Assembly: GCA_043758125.1 (NCBI GenBank)
Contig: JAYVOC010000272.1
Span: 1 to 30,808, forward strand
Source of the DNA: JANXSD01 sp043758125
Lineage (GTDB): Bacteria; Bacteroidota; Bacteroidia; AKYH767-A; OLB10
Length of the DNA: 30,808 bases
Reading direction: 5' to 3'
The notes beneath the pieces were generated by a model. That model saw only the letters and a list, made by a program, of their open reading frames with translations. It ran no database searches and was not told the DNA's origin. This document shows positions 8,991-19,184 of the stretch, piece after piece. How positions within the stretch are numbered: position 1 is the stretch's first letter; every line of letters begins with the position of its first letter. The translations under genes were made by a program, and so were the position numbers.

Positions 8991-9052
8991 TTGATGAATT
9001 ACTAAACATTTTAACGCTAATGATTTTAATTATTCCATTGAAAATAAAAATG

Positions 9053-10024
9053 CTATTCAACTTTACCAAATCGAATATAAAACAAACTAAATGCGCCAAG
9101 TAATGCAGGCAAGGCTAAGTTAATACACCATAAACTAAATGTACTTATTAATATTGCTGCGCTATCATTGGTTACTGTTGCGAATACGACAAGATTTATT
9201 CCTCCACGTACACCTAATTCTCCTAATGCAATACTAGGAACTAATGTAATTACAAGAAAAGAAATTGCAGATAACTTCAAACAAGTTACATAATCTATAT
9301 CAATAAGAAAAGCCTTGAAGAGTAAATATTGCTGCGAACAAAAAACTAAATACCGCAACAACGAATACAAATAGGTAATTGCTAATTCTCGTTTGTGGAA
9401 ATGCGAAAACACTTCACCGAAATTATTATATTTTTTTAACCATTCAATTTTTTCAAACAATAACGACAACTTCGGAACTCTAAACCATCCTATCATTAAA
9501 AAAACCACTGAAACAACAATGGCAATTTGCAATAGAATGATCGTAATTTGATTTAATTGTAGAATTGTTGGTGTAAAAAAAAGCAATGCTATAAAACCTG
9601 CTTGTATGGTAACTAATAGTTGCGCTGAACTTCCAACAAAAGCTGCTAAGGCGCCTCTAATACGATGACCTTCTCCAAGGTGAAGAATCCTTCCTGCAAA
9701 CTCACCAACTCTATTAGGTGTGAAAAAACTAATTGTAGTTCCAGTGAATACGCTCCTAATGGCTTTCAAAAAACTAATTGATTCAATGGATGAAGCTAAC
9801 AACCTCCACTTTTGTGTTTCAAGAGAATAATTAACTAACATTAAAATTAAACTGACCGCGATCCAATAACGTGAATTTCCAGTCGTAAGTGAATTTAACA
9901 AACGCTCACTATCGTGAATTAATGAAGCTCTACTTTCGATGTGATAGCCAATATATAATAGTGAAATCAGCACTGCTGCAATTTTAGCAATTACGAAAAG
10001 AATATTTCTACTTTGTACTTGCAT
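9053..10024 (-). CDS. Lysylphosphatidylglycerol synthase transmembrane-domain-like membrane protein (UPF0104/AglD family)
   Basis: This is a polytopic membrane protein of about 323 residues, counted from MQVQSRNILFVIAKIA. An in-frame ATG at 10075 would add 17 mostly polar residues and is the alternative. Hydrophobic segments repeat along the whole length. Family-type stretches are FTGTTISFFTPNRVGEFAGRI in the first half and PSIALGELGVRGGINLVVF in the second. This is the integral-membrane domain of LPG synthases and AglD-like proteins, without the cytosolic aminoacyl-transferase domain of MprF. Such stand-alone proteins are often placed beside glycosyltransferases and may act as lipid-linked-substrate transporters (family knowledge, not shown here). 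The processive GT2 gene follows directly. Confidence 0.82.
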   Translation of the reverse strand: MQVQSRNILFVIAKIAAVLISLLYIGYHIESRASLIHDSERLLNSLTTGNSRYWIAVSLILMLVNYSLETQKWRLLASSIESISFLKAIRSVFTGTTISFFTPNRVGEFAGRILHLGEGHRIRGALAAFVGSSAQLLVTIQAGFIALLFFTPTILQLNQITIILLQIAIVVSVVFLMIGWFRVPKLSLLFEKIEWLKKYNNFGEVFSHFHKRELAITYLYSLLRYLVFCSQQYLLFKAFLIDIDYVTCLKLSAISFLVITLVPSIALGELGVRGGINLVVFATVTNDSAAILISTFSLWCINLALPALLGAFSLFYIRFGKVE

Positions 10025-10075
10025 TATTAATTTGTTGCGTTTTATTATTACTATTTCTGTTGAATCCCATTTCAT

Positions 10076-10380
10076 TCGACCACTTCAAGGTCAATGTTAA
10101 TTGTGATATTTAATTGCTTCTAATTTTATTTCCAGTTGCAACTAAATTTCTCCACTGATTTCGTCTAACTTTTTATAATTTTTCAAGTCGACGAATTGAA
10201 AAAAATCACATATACAAAATTACTATTTACTTCTTTTTTGAATCATCAATTTATTGATTTTAGGAGTTAGAATTCTATAAGATTATATTCAAATTATTTC
10301 TCAAAATCAAGATTTATTGGCTCCTTATTTGGCATGTAATTATCCTTTATATCTTTTGTTGTATTAAATATCTACATACC
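10076..10380. other. AT-rich non-coding stretch
   Basis: About 300 bases lie between the LPG-synthase-TM-like gene and the terminator of the DUF3467 gene. I see no coding sequence, RNA gene or repeat. A minus-strand TAATTTTG (-7-like, 10215–10222) exists, but the nearest TTG upstream is 24 nt away, so it is not called as a promoter. Confidence 0.5.
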
Positions 10381-10417
10381 AAAAAAACCGCTAAAGGATA
10401 ATTTCCAATAGCGGTTT
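10381..10417 (-). terminator. Rho-independent terminator after DUF3467
   Basis: Arms AAACCGCTA (10385–10393) and TAGCGGTTT (10409–10417) form a perfect 9-bp stem; GGA/TCC can pair further inside. On the minus strand the stem runs directly into seven T (10387–10381). It stands 43 bp after the DUF3467 stop. Confidence 0.9.
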
Positions 10418-10459
10418 ATATTTTTCTCTAATTCAATTTTTAGAGAATAGTTTTCATGA

Positions 10460-10774
10460 TTATGCTTGAGCTGTTGGTCCACCAAAATTCATCGGCAATC
10501 CAACTCCTTCACTTTGCTTAATAATTCCATGAACGCCTTCGTACTTGCTAACGTTATCCGCTAATGCAGTTAACAAACGCTTTGCATGTTGAGGTGTTAA
10601 TACGATGCGAGCTTTTACACGTGCCTTCGGAACGCCTGGCATTACTCTTACAAAATCCACAACGAATTCCGCATTAGAATGAGTGATGATTGCTAAGTTT
10701 GAATAAATACCTTCTGCGATTTCTTCAGAGAGTTCGATGTTCAATTGATTATTTTGATTGTTCTTATCGTCCAT
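10460..10774 (-). CDS. DUF3467 family protein
   Basis: This is a small 104-residue soluble protein. Recognisable segments are LNIELSEEIAEGIYSNLAIITHS, FVVDFVRVMPGVPKARVKARI and LTPQHAKRLLTALADNVSKYE, which define the DUF3467 family. The family is found mainly next to rpoC in Bacteroidota and its function is not known. It has its own candidate promoter in the rpoC–DUF3467 gap and its own strong terminator, so it can be expressed apart from rpoBC. The tail GLPMNFGGPTAQA is low-complexity. The association with RNA polymerase genes hints at a transcription or translation role, but that is inference only. Confidence 0.9.
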   Translation of the reverse strand: MDDKNNQNNQLNIELSEEIAEGIYSNLAIITHSNAEFVVDFVRVMPGVPKARVKARIVLTPQHAKRLLTALADNVSKYEGVHGIIKQSEGVGLPMNFGGPTAQA

Positions 10775-10810
10775 GATGATTTCTATTTTGATGATGTAAA
10801 ATTTTCACAT

Positions 10811-10843
10811 CAAATTTATTAAATTGGTTTTGGCATTAACAAA
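10811..10843 (-). promoter_or_regulatory. Candidate promoter for the DUF3467 gene
   Basis: The minus strand reads TTTG (10843–10840), 21 nt, then TAAATTTG (10818–10811). The -7 element is perfect for Bacteroidota, the spacing is slightly long. The TTTG is also part of the T-rich tail of the rpoC terminator. Transcription would start about 30 nt before the ATG. Confidence 0.45.
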
Positions 10844-10870
10844 TAGCGCAGGGAAAATGACCCTGCGCTA
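10835..10870 (-). terminator. Hairpin terminator after rpoC
   Basis: A perfect 10-bp GC-rich stem, TAGCGCAGGG (10844–10853) with CCCTGCGCTA (10861–10870), has a 7-nt loop. On the minus strand it is followed by TTTGTTAAT, a modest T tract. It lies 34 bp after the rpoC stop and ends the rpoB–rpoC transcript. Confidence 0.8.
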
Positions 10871-10904
10871 ATGTTTCACTTTTATTTTATGAGTAAGAAT
10901 TATG

Positions 10905-13900
10905 TTATGCTTCTAGCGCTTCTTTCTTTGAGGCCATAAGTAAATCATACTCTTCTTGAGAACCTACGATTAGCTTCTCATATTCGCGCATTCCAGTACC
11001 TGCAGGAATTAAATGTCCAACAATTACGTTTTCTTTCAATCCATTTAAGGTGTCAATTGCTCCACGGATTGCCGCCTCATTAAGAACTTTTGTAGTTTCC
11101 TGGAATGATGCTGCCGAAATCCAACTCTTCGTATGTAAAGAGGCTTGTGTGATTCCTTGTAACAACGTACTTGATGTTGCTGGAATTGCATCACGCGCTT
11201 CTACTAATTTCATATCCTTACGCTTCAATTGTGAATTCTCATCACGTAAACGACGAAGTGTAATTATCTGACCTGACTTAAAGCTTGGAGAATCTCCTGG
11301 CTCCATTACTACTTTCTTGTCGATGATTGCATCATTCTCTTCGCCGAAATCAATTTTATTTACGGATTCACGCTCAAGGAAACGAGTATCTCCAGCATCT
11401 TCAATAATCACTTTACGCATCATCTGACGAACAATCGTTTCGAAATGCTTATCGTTGATCTTTACACCTTGCAAACGATATACTTCTTGAATTTCATTTA
11501 CAAGATATTCCTGAACTGCAGTAGGTCCTTTGATAGAAAGAATATCACTTGGAGTTGTAGCTCCATCAGATAATGAATGTCCTGCTCGGATAAAGTCACC
11601 ATCCTGTACAAGGATATGCTTACTCAATGGAACAAGATATTTTTTGATTTCACCATCACGAGCAGTAATTACGATTTCGCGATTACCACGTTTTATTCCA
11701 CCGTAACTAACTACTCCATCAATTTCAGAAACAACAGCTGGATTACTAGGGTTACGTGCTTCGAATAATTCCGTTACACGTGGAAGTCCTCCTGTAATAT
11801 CACCTGTACGTCCTAACTGACGAGGGATTTTTACAATGATATCTCCTGATTCAATTTTATCTCCTTCGCTTACCATGATGTGAGCACCTACCGGCATATT
11901 GTATGCTTTCAAGGTCTCTTTACCACTCACCACTCGGATTACTGGAATCTTTGTTTTATCACGACTATCTACAACTACTTTTTCCTTAAAGCCTGTTTGC
12001 TCATCGGATTCTTCTTTGTAGGTAACTCCTTCTTCAATATGCTCGTAACTGATCTTTCCGGAAACCTCAGAAATGATTACCGCGTTATAAGGATCCCACT
12101 CACAAATAAGCTGACCTTTCTCAACGATTTCTCCATCTTTTTTGTAAAGTTTGGATCCGTAAGGAATATTGTTTGTTGCAAGAATTGCTTTTGTATTTTC
12201 ATCGATGATGCGCATTTCTCCTGAACGTCCGATTACAACTTCGCCTTCTTCACCTTTTTTACCGTGAACTAAACTTCGTACTTCTTCAAATTCTAAGATA
12301 CCGCGGAACTTCGCTTCAAACTTTGATTCTGTTGCACCCTTCGCAGCAACCCCACCGACGTGGAATGTACGAAGTGTAAGCTGTGTTCCTGGCTCACCAA
12401 TCGACTGTGCAGCAATAACACCTACTGCTTCTCCTCGCTGAACCATACGGCCCGAAGCAAGATTTCTACCATAACAAAGTGCACAAACACCTTGTTTTGA
12501 TTCACACGTAAGTACGGAACGAATCTCTACCATTTCGATTGGAGATTCTTCAATTGCCGATGCAACTTCCTCATTGATTTCTTCACCTGAACTCACAAGT
12601 AATTTACCTGTTTGTGGATGATAAACATTATGAACAGATACACGACCTAAAATTCGATCATATAAACTTTCTACAATTTCTTCTTGATTCTTTAATGCAG
12701 TCATCGATAAGCCACGCAACGTTCCACAGTCTGGTTGGTTGATGATCACATCTTGTGCAACATCCACTAAACGACGTGTTAAGTAACCTGCATCGGCTGT
12801 CTTCAATGCTGTATCCGCAAGACCTTTACGTGCACCATGAGTAGAGATGAAATACTCAAGGATCGAAAGACCTTCTTTAAAATTAGAAAGAATAGGATTC
12901 TCGATAATCTCACCACCAGTAGAACCAGATTTTTGTGGCTTAGCCATCAAACCTCTCATTCCACCTAACTGACGAATTTGCTCTTTAGATCCACGTGCCC
13001 CTGAATCAAGCATCATATATACCGCATTGAATCCTTGTTTGTCAGTAGACAATTGTTTCATCAAGGTATCCGTCAAACGAGAATTCGTACGACTCCAGAT
13101 ATCAATAATCTGATTGTAACGCTCGTTGTTTGTAATGAATCCCATATTATAGTTATTCATTACTTCTTCTACCTCTTCATGCGCTTTATTAACGAATTTC
13201 TCTTTCTCTTCTGGGATAATTACATCATTCAAGTTGAACGATAATCCTCCACGGAATGCCATACGGAAACCAAGATCTTTAATATCATCAAGGAACTTAG
13301 CTGTCTCAGCAATACCTGTTTGTTTCAACACAGTACCAATGATTTCGCGTAATGATTTTTTGGTAAGTAATTCATTAATATAACCCGAACGTGTAGGTAC
13401 TACTTCATTAAAAATTACACGACCAACAGTTGTTTCAATTAATTTATTGACAAGCTTTCCATCTTCAAGTACATTTGCTTTAACACGTATCCAAGCATGT
13501 AATTCAACACGTTGTTCGTTGTATGCAATGATTACTTCTTCCGATGAATAGAAAGTAATTCCTTCACCTTTCACTTTCAAGCCGTCAATTGATTTCTTGC
13601 CTTTGGTGATGTAATAAAGTCCTAAAACCATGTCCTGAGAAGGTACAGTGATAGGAGCTCCATTTGCTGGATTCAAAATGTTATGTGCAGCAAGCATTAA
13701 CATTTGAGCTTCTAAGATGGCTGCATTTCCAAGTGGAACGTGAACAGCCATTTGATCACCGTCAAAATCGGCGTTGAACGCAGTACAAACTAATGGATGT
13801 AACTGAATCGCTTTTCCTTCGATCAACTTCGGCTGGAAAGCTTGAATCCCCAATCTGTGAAGCGTTGGAGCTCTGTTCAACATTACGGGATGACCTTTCA

Positions 13901-15188
13901 ATACATTCTCGAGAATATCCCAAACGATTGCATCTTTACGATCAACTATTTTCTTTGCGCTTTTAACTGTTTTCACAACACCACGTTCTATCATCTTACG
14001 AATGATAAATGGTTTGAAAAGTTCAGCTGCCATATCCTTAGGCAAACCGCACTCATGCAATTTTAATTCTGGTCCTACAACAATTACCGAACGCGCTGAA
14101 TAATCAACACGCTTTCCAAGTAAGTTTTGACGGAAACGACCTTGCTTACCTTTCAATGAATCAGATAATGATTTCAATGCACGATTAGATTCAGTCTTAA
14201 CTGCATTTACTTTACGGCTATTATCAAATAATGAATCAACAGCCTCCTGAAGCATTCTTTTCTCATTACGAAGAATTACTTCTGGCGCTTTGATTTCGAT
14301 CAATCGCTTTAATCGGTTATTACGAATAATAACACGACGATATAAATCATTCAAATCCGATGTTGCAAAACGACCACCATCCAAGGGAACGAGTGGACGT
14401 AATTCCGGTGGAATAACTGGCACAACTTTAACGATCATCCACTCAGGACGATTTTCAATATGTGTGTTAGCCTGACGGAAAGCTTCAACAACTTGTAAAC
14501 GTTTTAATGCTTCATTCTTACGTTGCTGACTAGTTTCTGTACTAGCCTGGAAACGTAAATTATAACTTTGTTGATCTAATTCAAGACGAGCCAACAAATC
14601 ATACAATGCATCCGCACCCATCTTTGCGATGAATTTGTTTGGATCCTTATCGTCAAGATGTTGATTGTCTTTTGGAAGACCGTCAAGTATATTCAAGTAC
14701 TCTTCTTCCGTTAAGAAATCAAGGTAATTGATTCCATCCGCAGCCTTAAGTCCTGCTTGAATAACTACATAACGCTCATAATAAATGATGAGGTCAAGTT
14801 TTTTTGTTGGTAACCCTAAAAGGTAACCAATTTTATTTGGCAACGAACGGAAATACCAGATATGCGCAACAGGAACAGTAAGGGTGATATGACCCATACG
14901 CTCGCGACGCACTTTTTTCTCTGTTACTTCAACACCGCAACGATCACAAACAATTCCTTTATAACGAATACGTTTGTACTTCCCGCAATGACATTCCCAA
15001 TCTTTTACCGGTCCGAAAATGCGCTCACAAAAGAGACCATCACGTTCTGGTTTGTATGTACGATAATTGATTGTTTCAGGCTTTAGTACTTCACCACTTG
15101 ATTGTTCAAGGATGTTTTCAGGACTTGCCAAACTAATCGTAATTTTCGTAAAATTGCTTTTCAGCTTTTGTTCTTTTTTCGCTGCCAT
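10905..15188 (-). CDS. rpoC: DNA-directed RNA polymerase beta' subunit
   Basis: The beta' subunit (1427 residues, normal for Bacteroidota) carries half of the RNA polymerase active centre. The N-terminal zinc ribbon has C66, C68, C81 and C84. The invariant catalytic loop NADFDGDQMAVH, whose three Asp hold the Mg2+, lies near residue 465. The second zinc site is CESKQGVCALCYGR, and the C-terminal sandwich-barrel and clamp segments (TLRTFHVGG, GDITGGLPRVTELFEAR) are in place. The start MAAKKEQKLKSNFTKI fits the family. It follows rpoB by 95 bp with a hairpin between them, and it ends at a GC-rich terminator. No truncation or insertion seen. Confidence 0.99.
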   Translation of the reverse strand: MAAKKEQKLKSNFTKITISLASPENILEQSSGEVLKPETINYRTYKPERDGLFCERIFGPVKDWECHCGKYKRIRYKGIVCDRCGVEVTEKKVRRERMGHITLTVPVAHIWYFRSLPNKIGYLLGLPTKKLDLIIYYERYVVIQAGLKAADGINYLDFLTEEEYLNILDGLPKDNQHLDDKDPNKFIAKMGADALYDLLARLELDQQSYNLRFQASTETSQQRKNEALKRLQVVEAFRQANTHIENRPEWMIVKVVPVIPPELRPLVPLDGGRFATSDLNDLYRRVIIRNNRLKRLIEIKAPEVILRNEKRMLQEAVDSLFDNSRKVNAVKTESNRALKSLSDSLKGKQGRFRQNLLGKRVDYSARSVIVVGPELKLHECGLPKDMAAELFKPFIIRKMIERGVVKTVKSAKKIVDRKDAIVWDILENVLKGHPVMLNRAPTLHRLGIQAFQPKLIEGKAIQLHPLVCTAFNADFDGDQMAVHVPLGNAAILEAQMLMLAAHNILNPANGAPITVPSQDMVLGLYYITKGKKSIDGLKVKGEGITFYSSEEVIIAYNEQRVELHAWIRVKANVLEDGKLVNKLIETTVGRVIFNEVVPTRSGYINELLTKKSLREIIGTVLKQTGIAETAKFLDDIKDLGFRMAFRGGLSFNLNDVIIPEEKEKFVNKAHEEVEEVMNNYNMGFITNNERYNQIIDIWSRTNSRLTDTLMKQLSTDKQGFNAVYMMLDSGARGSKEQIRQLGGMRGLMAKPQKSGSTGGEIIENPILSNFKEGLSILEYFISTHGARKGLADTALKTADAGYLTRRLVDVAQDVIINQPDCGTLRGLSMTALKNQEEIVESLYDRILGRVSVHNVYHPQTGKLLVSSGEEINEEVASAIEESPIEMVEIRSVLTCESKQGVCALCYGRNLASGRMVQRGEAVGVIAAQSIGEPGTQLTLRTFHVGGVAAKGATESKFEAKFRGILEFEEVRSLVHGKKGEEGEVVIGRSGEMRIIDENTKAILATNNIPYGSKLYKKDGEIVEKGQLICEWDPYNAVIISEVSGKISYEHIEEGVTYKEESDEQTGFKEKVVVDSRDKTKIPVIRVVSGKETLKAYNMPVGAHIMVSEGDKIESGDIIVKIPRQLGRTGDITGGLPRVTELFEARNPSNPAVVSEIDGVVSYGGIKRGNREIVITARDGEIKKYLVPLSKHILVQDGDFIRAGHSLSDGATTPSDILSIKGPTAVQEYLVNEIQEVYRLQGVKINDKHFETIVRQMMRKVIIEDAGDTRFLERESVNKIDFGEENDAIIDKKVVMEPGDSPSFKSGQIITLRRLRDENSQLKRKDMKLVEARDAIPATSSTLLQGITQASLHTKSWISAASFQETTKVLNEAAIRGAIDTLNGLKENVIVGHLIPAGTGMREYEKLIVGSQEEYDLLMASKKEALEA

Positions 15189-15242
15189 GTGTTTTTTTGG
15201 TTTGACTTAAATATTAGTCAATCATGTAATGGACATTAGAAA

Positions 15243-15270
15243 AAGGGAGTATCGAAGGAGACACTCCCTT
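15243..15270 (-). promoter_or_regulatory. Hairpin in the rpoB–rpoC gap
   Basis: AAGGGAGT (15243–15250) and ACTCCCTT (15263–15270) form an 8-bp stem with a 12-nt loop, 13 bp after the rpoB stop. The T tract after it on the minus strand is short (TTTCTAATG), so it is more likely a processing or partial-attenuation site than a full terminator. Confidence 0.55.
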
Positions 15271-15283
15271 ATATTTATTTTGT

Positions 15284-18200
15284 TTAATCGAGGGTAACTT
15301 TCAGACAAAGACCTTGTAATTCATGCAACAATACGTTGAATGATTCCGGAATTCCCGGTACAGGCATGTTGTCACCTTTTACAATCGATTCGTATGCTTT
15401 GGCGCGACCTAATACATCATCAGATTTTACGGTAAGTAATTCCTGAAGAATATTCGCTGCACCAAATGCTTCAATTGCCCAAACCTCCATTTCACCAAAA
15501 CGCTGACCTCCAAATTGTGCTTTACCACCAAGAGGCTGTTGTGTAATAAGTGAATATGGTCCGATGGAACGAGCATGCATCTTATCATCAACCATGTGAC
15601 CAAGTTTAAGCATGTAGATAATTCCTACTGTTGCTGGTTGATCAAATCGTTCTCCTGTACCACCATCATAAAGATACGTAGAACCGAATTTTGGTAGTTC
15701 TGCTTTCGTTACATAACTATCAATCTCTTCTATAGTAGCACCATCAAAAATTGGTGTTGCAAACTTCAACCCTAATTTTTGTGCTGCAAGAGCTAATACA
15801 GTCTCATAAATTTGACCGAGGTTCATACGAGAAGGTACTCCAAGTGGATTAAGAACAATATCCACTGGTGATCCATCTTCTAAATAAGGCATGTCTTCGT
15901 CACGTACAATACGTGCAACAATACCCTTATTGCCATGTCGACCTGCCATCTTATCACCTACTTTCAATTTACGTTTCTTAGCGATGTAAACTTTAGCAAG
16001 CTGCATAATTCCCGTTGGTAATTCATCACCAATCTGAATCTGGAATTTTTTACGTTTATAAGAAGCGATAATCTCATTCGCCTTCACGTTATAATTCGTG
16101 AGTAGACGAGTAATCATATCATTCTTGTCCTTATCAGTAGTCCATTTTGTTGGATTGATATTATTGTAATCAAGATCAATCAACATTTTTTGTGTGAACT
16201 TTGAACCTTTAGGAATGATTACTTCTTTAAAAGTATTCATTACACCTTGTGAGGTTTTTCCACTCACTAGCATGAACAATTTATCAATCAGTTTACCTTT
16301 CAGTTCTACTAATTCTTTGTCTTGTTCACCATCGAAACGAGCAACGATTGATTTTTCTTCATCACGTGCTTTTTTATCTTTAATAGCACGGCTAAATAAT
16401 TTCTTATCTATTACAACACCTTTAACAGATGGCGGAACTTTAAGAGAAGCATCTTTCACATCACCAGCTTTATCGCCGAAAATTGCTCGAAGTAATTTCT
16501 CTTCAGGAGATGGATCAGTTTCACCCTTTGGAGTGATTTTACCAATAAGGATATCACCTTCAGTAACTTCTGCACCAACACGAATTAATCCATTCTCATC
16601 TAATTCACGAGTAGCTTCTTCACTTACGTTTGGAATATCCGCTGTTAGTTCTTCAAGTCCACGCTTTGTATCACGCACTTCAAGGCTGTACTCATCGATG
16701 TGTAACGATGTGAAAATATCTTCACGCACAACACGCTCAGAAATTACAATCGCATCCTCAAAGTTATTTCCTTTCCATGGCATGAAAGCAACTTTCATAT
16801 TACGACCCAAAGCAAGTTCTCCGCCTTGAGTTGCATATCCTTCACAAAGCACTTGATCCTTTCTAACCTTATCACCTTTCTTAACGATTGGCTTAAGATT
16901 GATACAAGTGTTTTGATTCGTTTTTTGGAATTTAGTAAGACGATAGATTTTTAGATCATCTTCAAAACTTACTAATTTCTCATCATCATTACGATAACCT
17001 CGGATGTGAATTTCATTTGCATCAACATATTCAACTACTCCTGAATGTTCTGCATTTATCAACACACGACTATCACGAACAACATCACCTTCCAAGCCTG
17101 TTCCAACATAAGGTGCTTCAGGACGAAGCAATGGAACTGCTTGACGTTGCATATTCGATCCCATTAGGGCACGGTTTGCATCATCATGTTCTAGGAAAGG
17201 AATCAATGACGCAGCAATAGAAGCGATTTGATTCGGTGCAACATCCATCAAATGAATTTCTTTTGGATCTACAATTGGGAAATCACCTTCGAAGCGTGCT
17301 TTTACTTTTTGCGTATGGAATAATCCTGATTCATCTACATCAGCATTTGCTTGTGCAATAACCATTGTATCTTCTTCCTCAGCAGTTAAATAAATTGGTG
17401 CTGAATCCATATCGATTTGCCCATTAGCAACTTTACGATAAGGAGTGGAAATGAAACCAAGATTATTGATTTTTGCGAATACACATAGTGATGAAATCAA
17501 ACCGATGTTTGGTCCTTCTGGTGTTTCAATAGTACATAATCGTCCATAATGAGTATAGTGAACGTCACGTACTTCGAAACCTGCTCTTTCGCGCGATAGA
17601 CCACCTGGTCCGAGTGCTGAGAGTCGACGCTTGTGCGTGATCTCTGCAAGGGGATTCGTTTGATCCATAAACTGACTAAGCTGATTCGTTCCAAAGAAGG
17701 AATTAATTACGCTTGAAAGTGTTTTAGCGTTAATAAGATCCGCCGGAGTAAATACCTCGTTATCGCGAACGTTCATACGCTCACGAATAGTACGCGCCAT
17801 ACGAGCTAAACCTACTCCAAACTGAGAGTAAAGTTGTTCCCCAACAGTTCGAACACGACGATTACTCAAGTGATCAATATCATCAACATCTGCCTTCGCA
17901 TTAATAAGCTGAATCAGGTATTTAATGATAGATATTATATCTTCTTTCGTGAGTACTTTCGTATTGGAGTCAATTTCAAGTTTAAGCTTGCGATTGATTC
18001 GATAACGACCTACTTCACCAAGATCATAGCGTTTATCGGAGAAAAACAATTTATCGATAATACCGCGTGCAGTTTCTTCATCTGGTGGCTCTGCATTTCT
18101 AAGTTGACGATAGATATGTTCTACGGCTTCTTTTTCAGAGTTGGAGGTATCCTTGTGAAGCGTATTGTAAATAATCGCATAATCATTTGTATTCGCATCT

Positions 18201-19114
18201 TCCTTATGAAGGATAACCGATTTTACACCTGCATCAACGATAATATCAATATGCTCATCTTGGAGTACAGTTTCACGCTCAAGAATAACTTCGTTACGCT
18301 CAATTGAAACTACTTCACCGGTATCCTCATCAACGAAATCTTCCAGCCAGCTTTTCAATACACGAGCAGCCAATTTACGGCCGACCACCTTCTTCAATCC
18401 AGCTTTACTAACTTTTACTTCGTCAGCTAATCCGAAAATCTCAAGGATATCTTTGTCTGTTTGATAACCAATTGCACGAAGCAATGTAGTTACTGGAAAT
18501 TTCTTTTTACGATCGATGTAAGCGTACATCACGTTGTTGATATCCGTTGCGAATTCGATCCATGATCCTTTGAAAGGAATTACGCGAGCGGAATACAATT
18601 TTGTTCCATTAGCATGGCGGCTTTGTCCAAAAAACACTCCTGGAGAACGGTGAAGTTGAGATACAACAACACGTTCAGCACCATTGATAACGAAAGTTCC
18701 TTTTGGAGTCATGTAGGGTATAGTTCCTAGATAAACATCCTGCACGATGGTTTCGAAATCTTCGTGCTCAGGGTCAGTACAATAAAGTTTTAATTTTGCT
18801 TTCAGTGGAACACTATGCGTAAGACCACGTTCAATACATTCTTCGATAGAATATCTAGGTGGATCTACGAAATAATCTAAGAATTCGAGCACAAAGTTGT
18901 TGCGCGAATCAGTAATTGGAAAGTTTTCACTGAACACCTTATAAAGTCCTTCCTGCGTACGATTATCTGCTGTTGTTTCAAGCTGGAAGAAATCTTTAAA
19001 TGACTTCAGCTGAACCTCTAGAAAATCAGGATACTGGAAGGGGTGCTTGCTTTTGGCAAAATTGATACGGTTGTTGGAAGTCTTTTCGGTAGAAAGACTG
19101 GTTTTAGTAGTCAA
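15284..19114 (-). CDS. rpoB: DNA-directed RNA polymerase beta subunit
   Basis: The beta subunit has 1276 residues, within the family range. The rifampicin-binding segment reads NQLSQFMDQTNPL then EITHKRRLSALGPGG; the positions equal to E. coli D516, H526 and S531 keep the sensitive residues D, H and S. Other hallmarks are ETPEGPNIGLI, GRNMKVAFMPWKGNNFEDAIVIS, MAGRHGNKGIVARI and, at the C-terminus, GGKAQFGGQRFGEMEVWAIEAFGA. The long N-terminal part carries ERVVVSQLHRSPGVFF. The start at 19114 yields MTTKTSLSTEKTSNNRINF. The gene follows rplL across a 124-bp gap holding a strong hairpin, the usual site for separating L7/L12 from polymerase output. Confidence 0.99.
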   Translation of the reverse strand: MTTKTSLSTEKTSNNRINFAKSKHPFQYPDFLEVQLKSFKDFFQLETTADNRTQEGLYKVFSENFPITDSRNNFVLEFLDYFVDPPRYSIEECIERGLTHSVPLKAKLKLYCTDPEHEDFETIVQDVYLGTIPYMTPKGTFVINGAERVVVSQLHRSPGVFFGQSRHANGTKLYSARVIPFKGSWIEFATDINNVMYAYIDRKKKFPVTTLLRAIGYQTDKDILEIFGLADEVKVSKAGLKKVVGRKLAARVLKSWLEDFVDEDTGEVVSIERNEVILERETVLQDEHIDIIVDAGVKSVILHKEDANTNDYAIIYNTLHKDTSNSEKEAVEHIYRQLRNAEPPDEETARGIIDKLFFSDKRYDLGEVGRYRINRKLKLEIDSNTKVLTKEDIISIIKYLIQLINAKADVDDIDHLSNRRVRTVGEQLYSQFGVGLARMARTIRERMNVRDNEVFTPADLINAKTLSSVINSFFGTNQLSQFMDQTNPLAEITHKRRLSALGPGGLSRERAGFEVRDVHYTHYGRLCTIETPEGPNIGLISSLCVFAKINNLGFISTPYRKVANGQIDMDSAPIYLTAEEEDTMVIAQANADVDESGLFHTQKVKARFEGDFPIVDPKEIHLMDVAPNQIASIAASLIPFLEHDDANRALMGSNMQRQAVPLLRPEAPYVGTGLEGDVVRDSRVLINAEHSGVVEYVDANEIHIRGYRNDDEKLVSFEDDLKIYRLTKFQKTNQNTCINLKPIVKKGDKVRKDQVLCEGYATQGGELALGRNMKVAFMPWKGNNFEDAIVISERVVREDIFTSLHIDEYSLEVRDTKRGLEELTADIPNVSEEATRELDENGLIRVGAEVTEGDILIGKITPKGETDPSPEEKLLRAIFGDKAGDVKDASLKVPPSVKGVVIDKKLFSRAIKDKKARDEEKSIVARFDGEQDKELVELKGKLIDKLFMLVSGKTSQGVMNTFKEVIIPKGSKFTQKMLIDLDYNNINPTKWTTDKDKNDMITRLLTNYNVKANEIIASYKRKKFQIQIGDELPTGIMQLAKVYIAKKRKLKVGDKMAGRHGNKGIVARIVRDEDMPYLEDGSPVDIVLNPLGVPSRMNLGQIYETVLALAAQKLGLKFATPIFDGATIEEIDSYVTKAELPKFGSTYLYDGGTGERFDQPATVGIIYMLKLGHMVDDKMHARSIGPYSLITQQPLGGKAQFGGQRFGEMEVWAIEAFGAANILQELLTVKSDDVLGRAKAYESIVKGDNMPVPGIPESFNVLLHELQGLCLKVTLD

Positions 19115-19184
19115 GGCGAAGGGGGTTTTGAATTATAAACAACCATTCATTTACTTCTGTTTTTTACAACAGATTATAAACGGG

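Noticed and set aside
10215..10222. TAATTTTG on the minus strand as a promoter for the LPG-synthase-TM-like gene
   Set aside because: No TTG at a suitable distance and a very long leader would result.
16194..16829. 211-codon open frame on the plus strand
   Set aside because: Lies fully antisense inside rpoB, is Ser/Pro-rich with no family likeness, and is explained as a shadow of the coding strand.
17834..18307. 157-codon open frame on the plus strand
   Set aside because: Antisense to rpoB; composition rich in Ile/Asn/Phe without domain signs.
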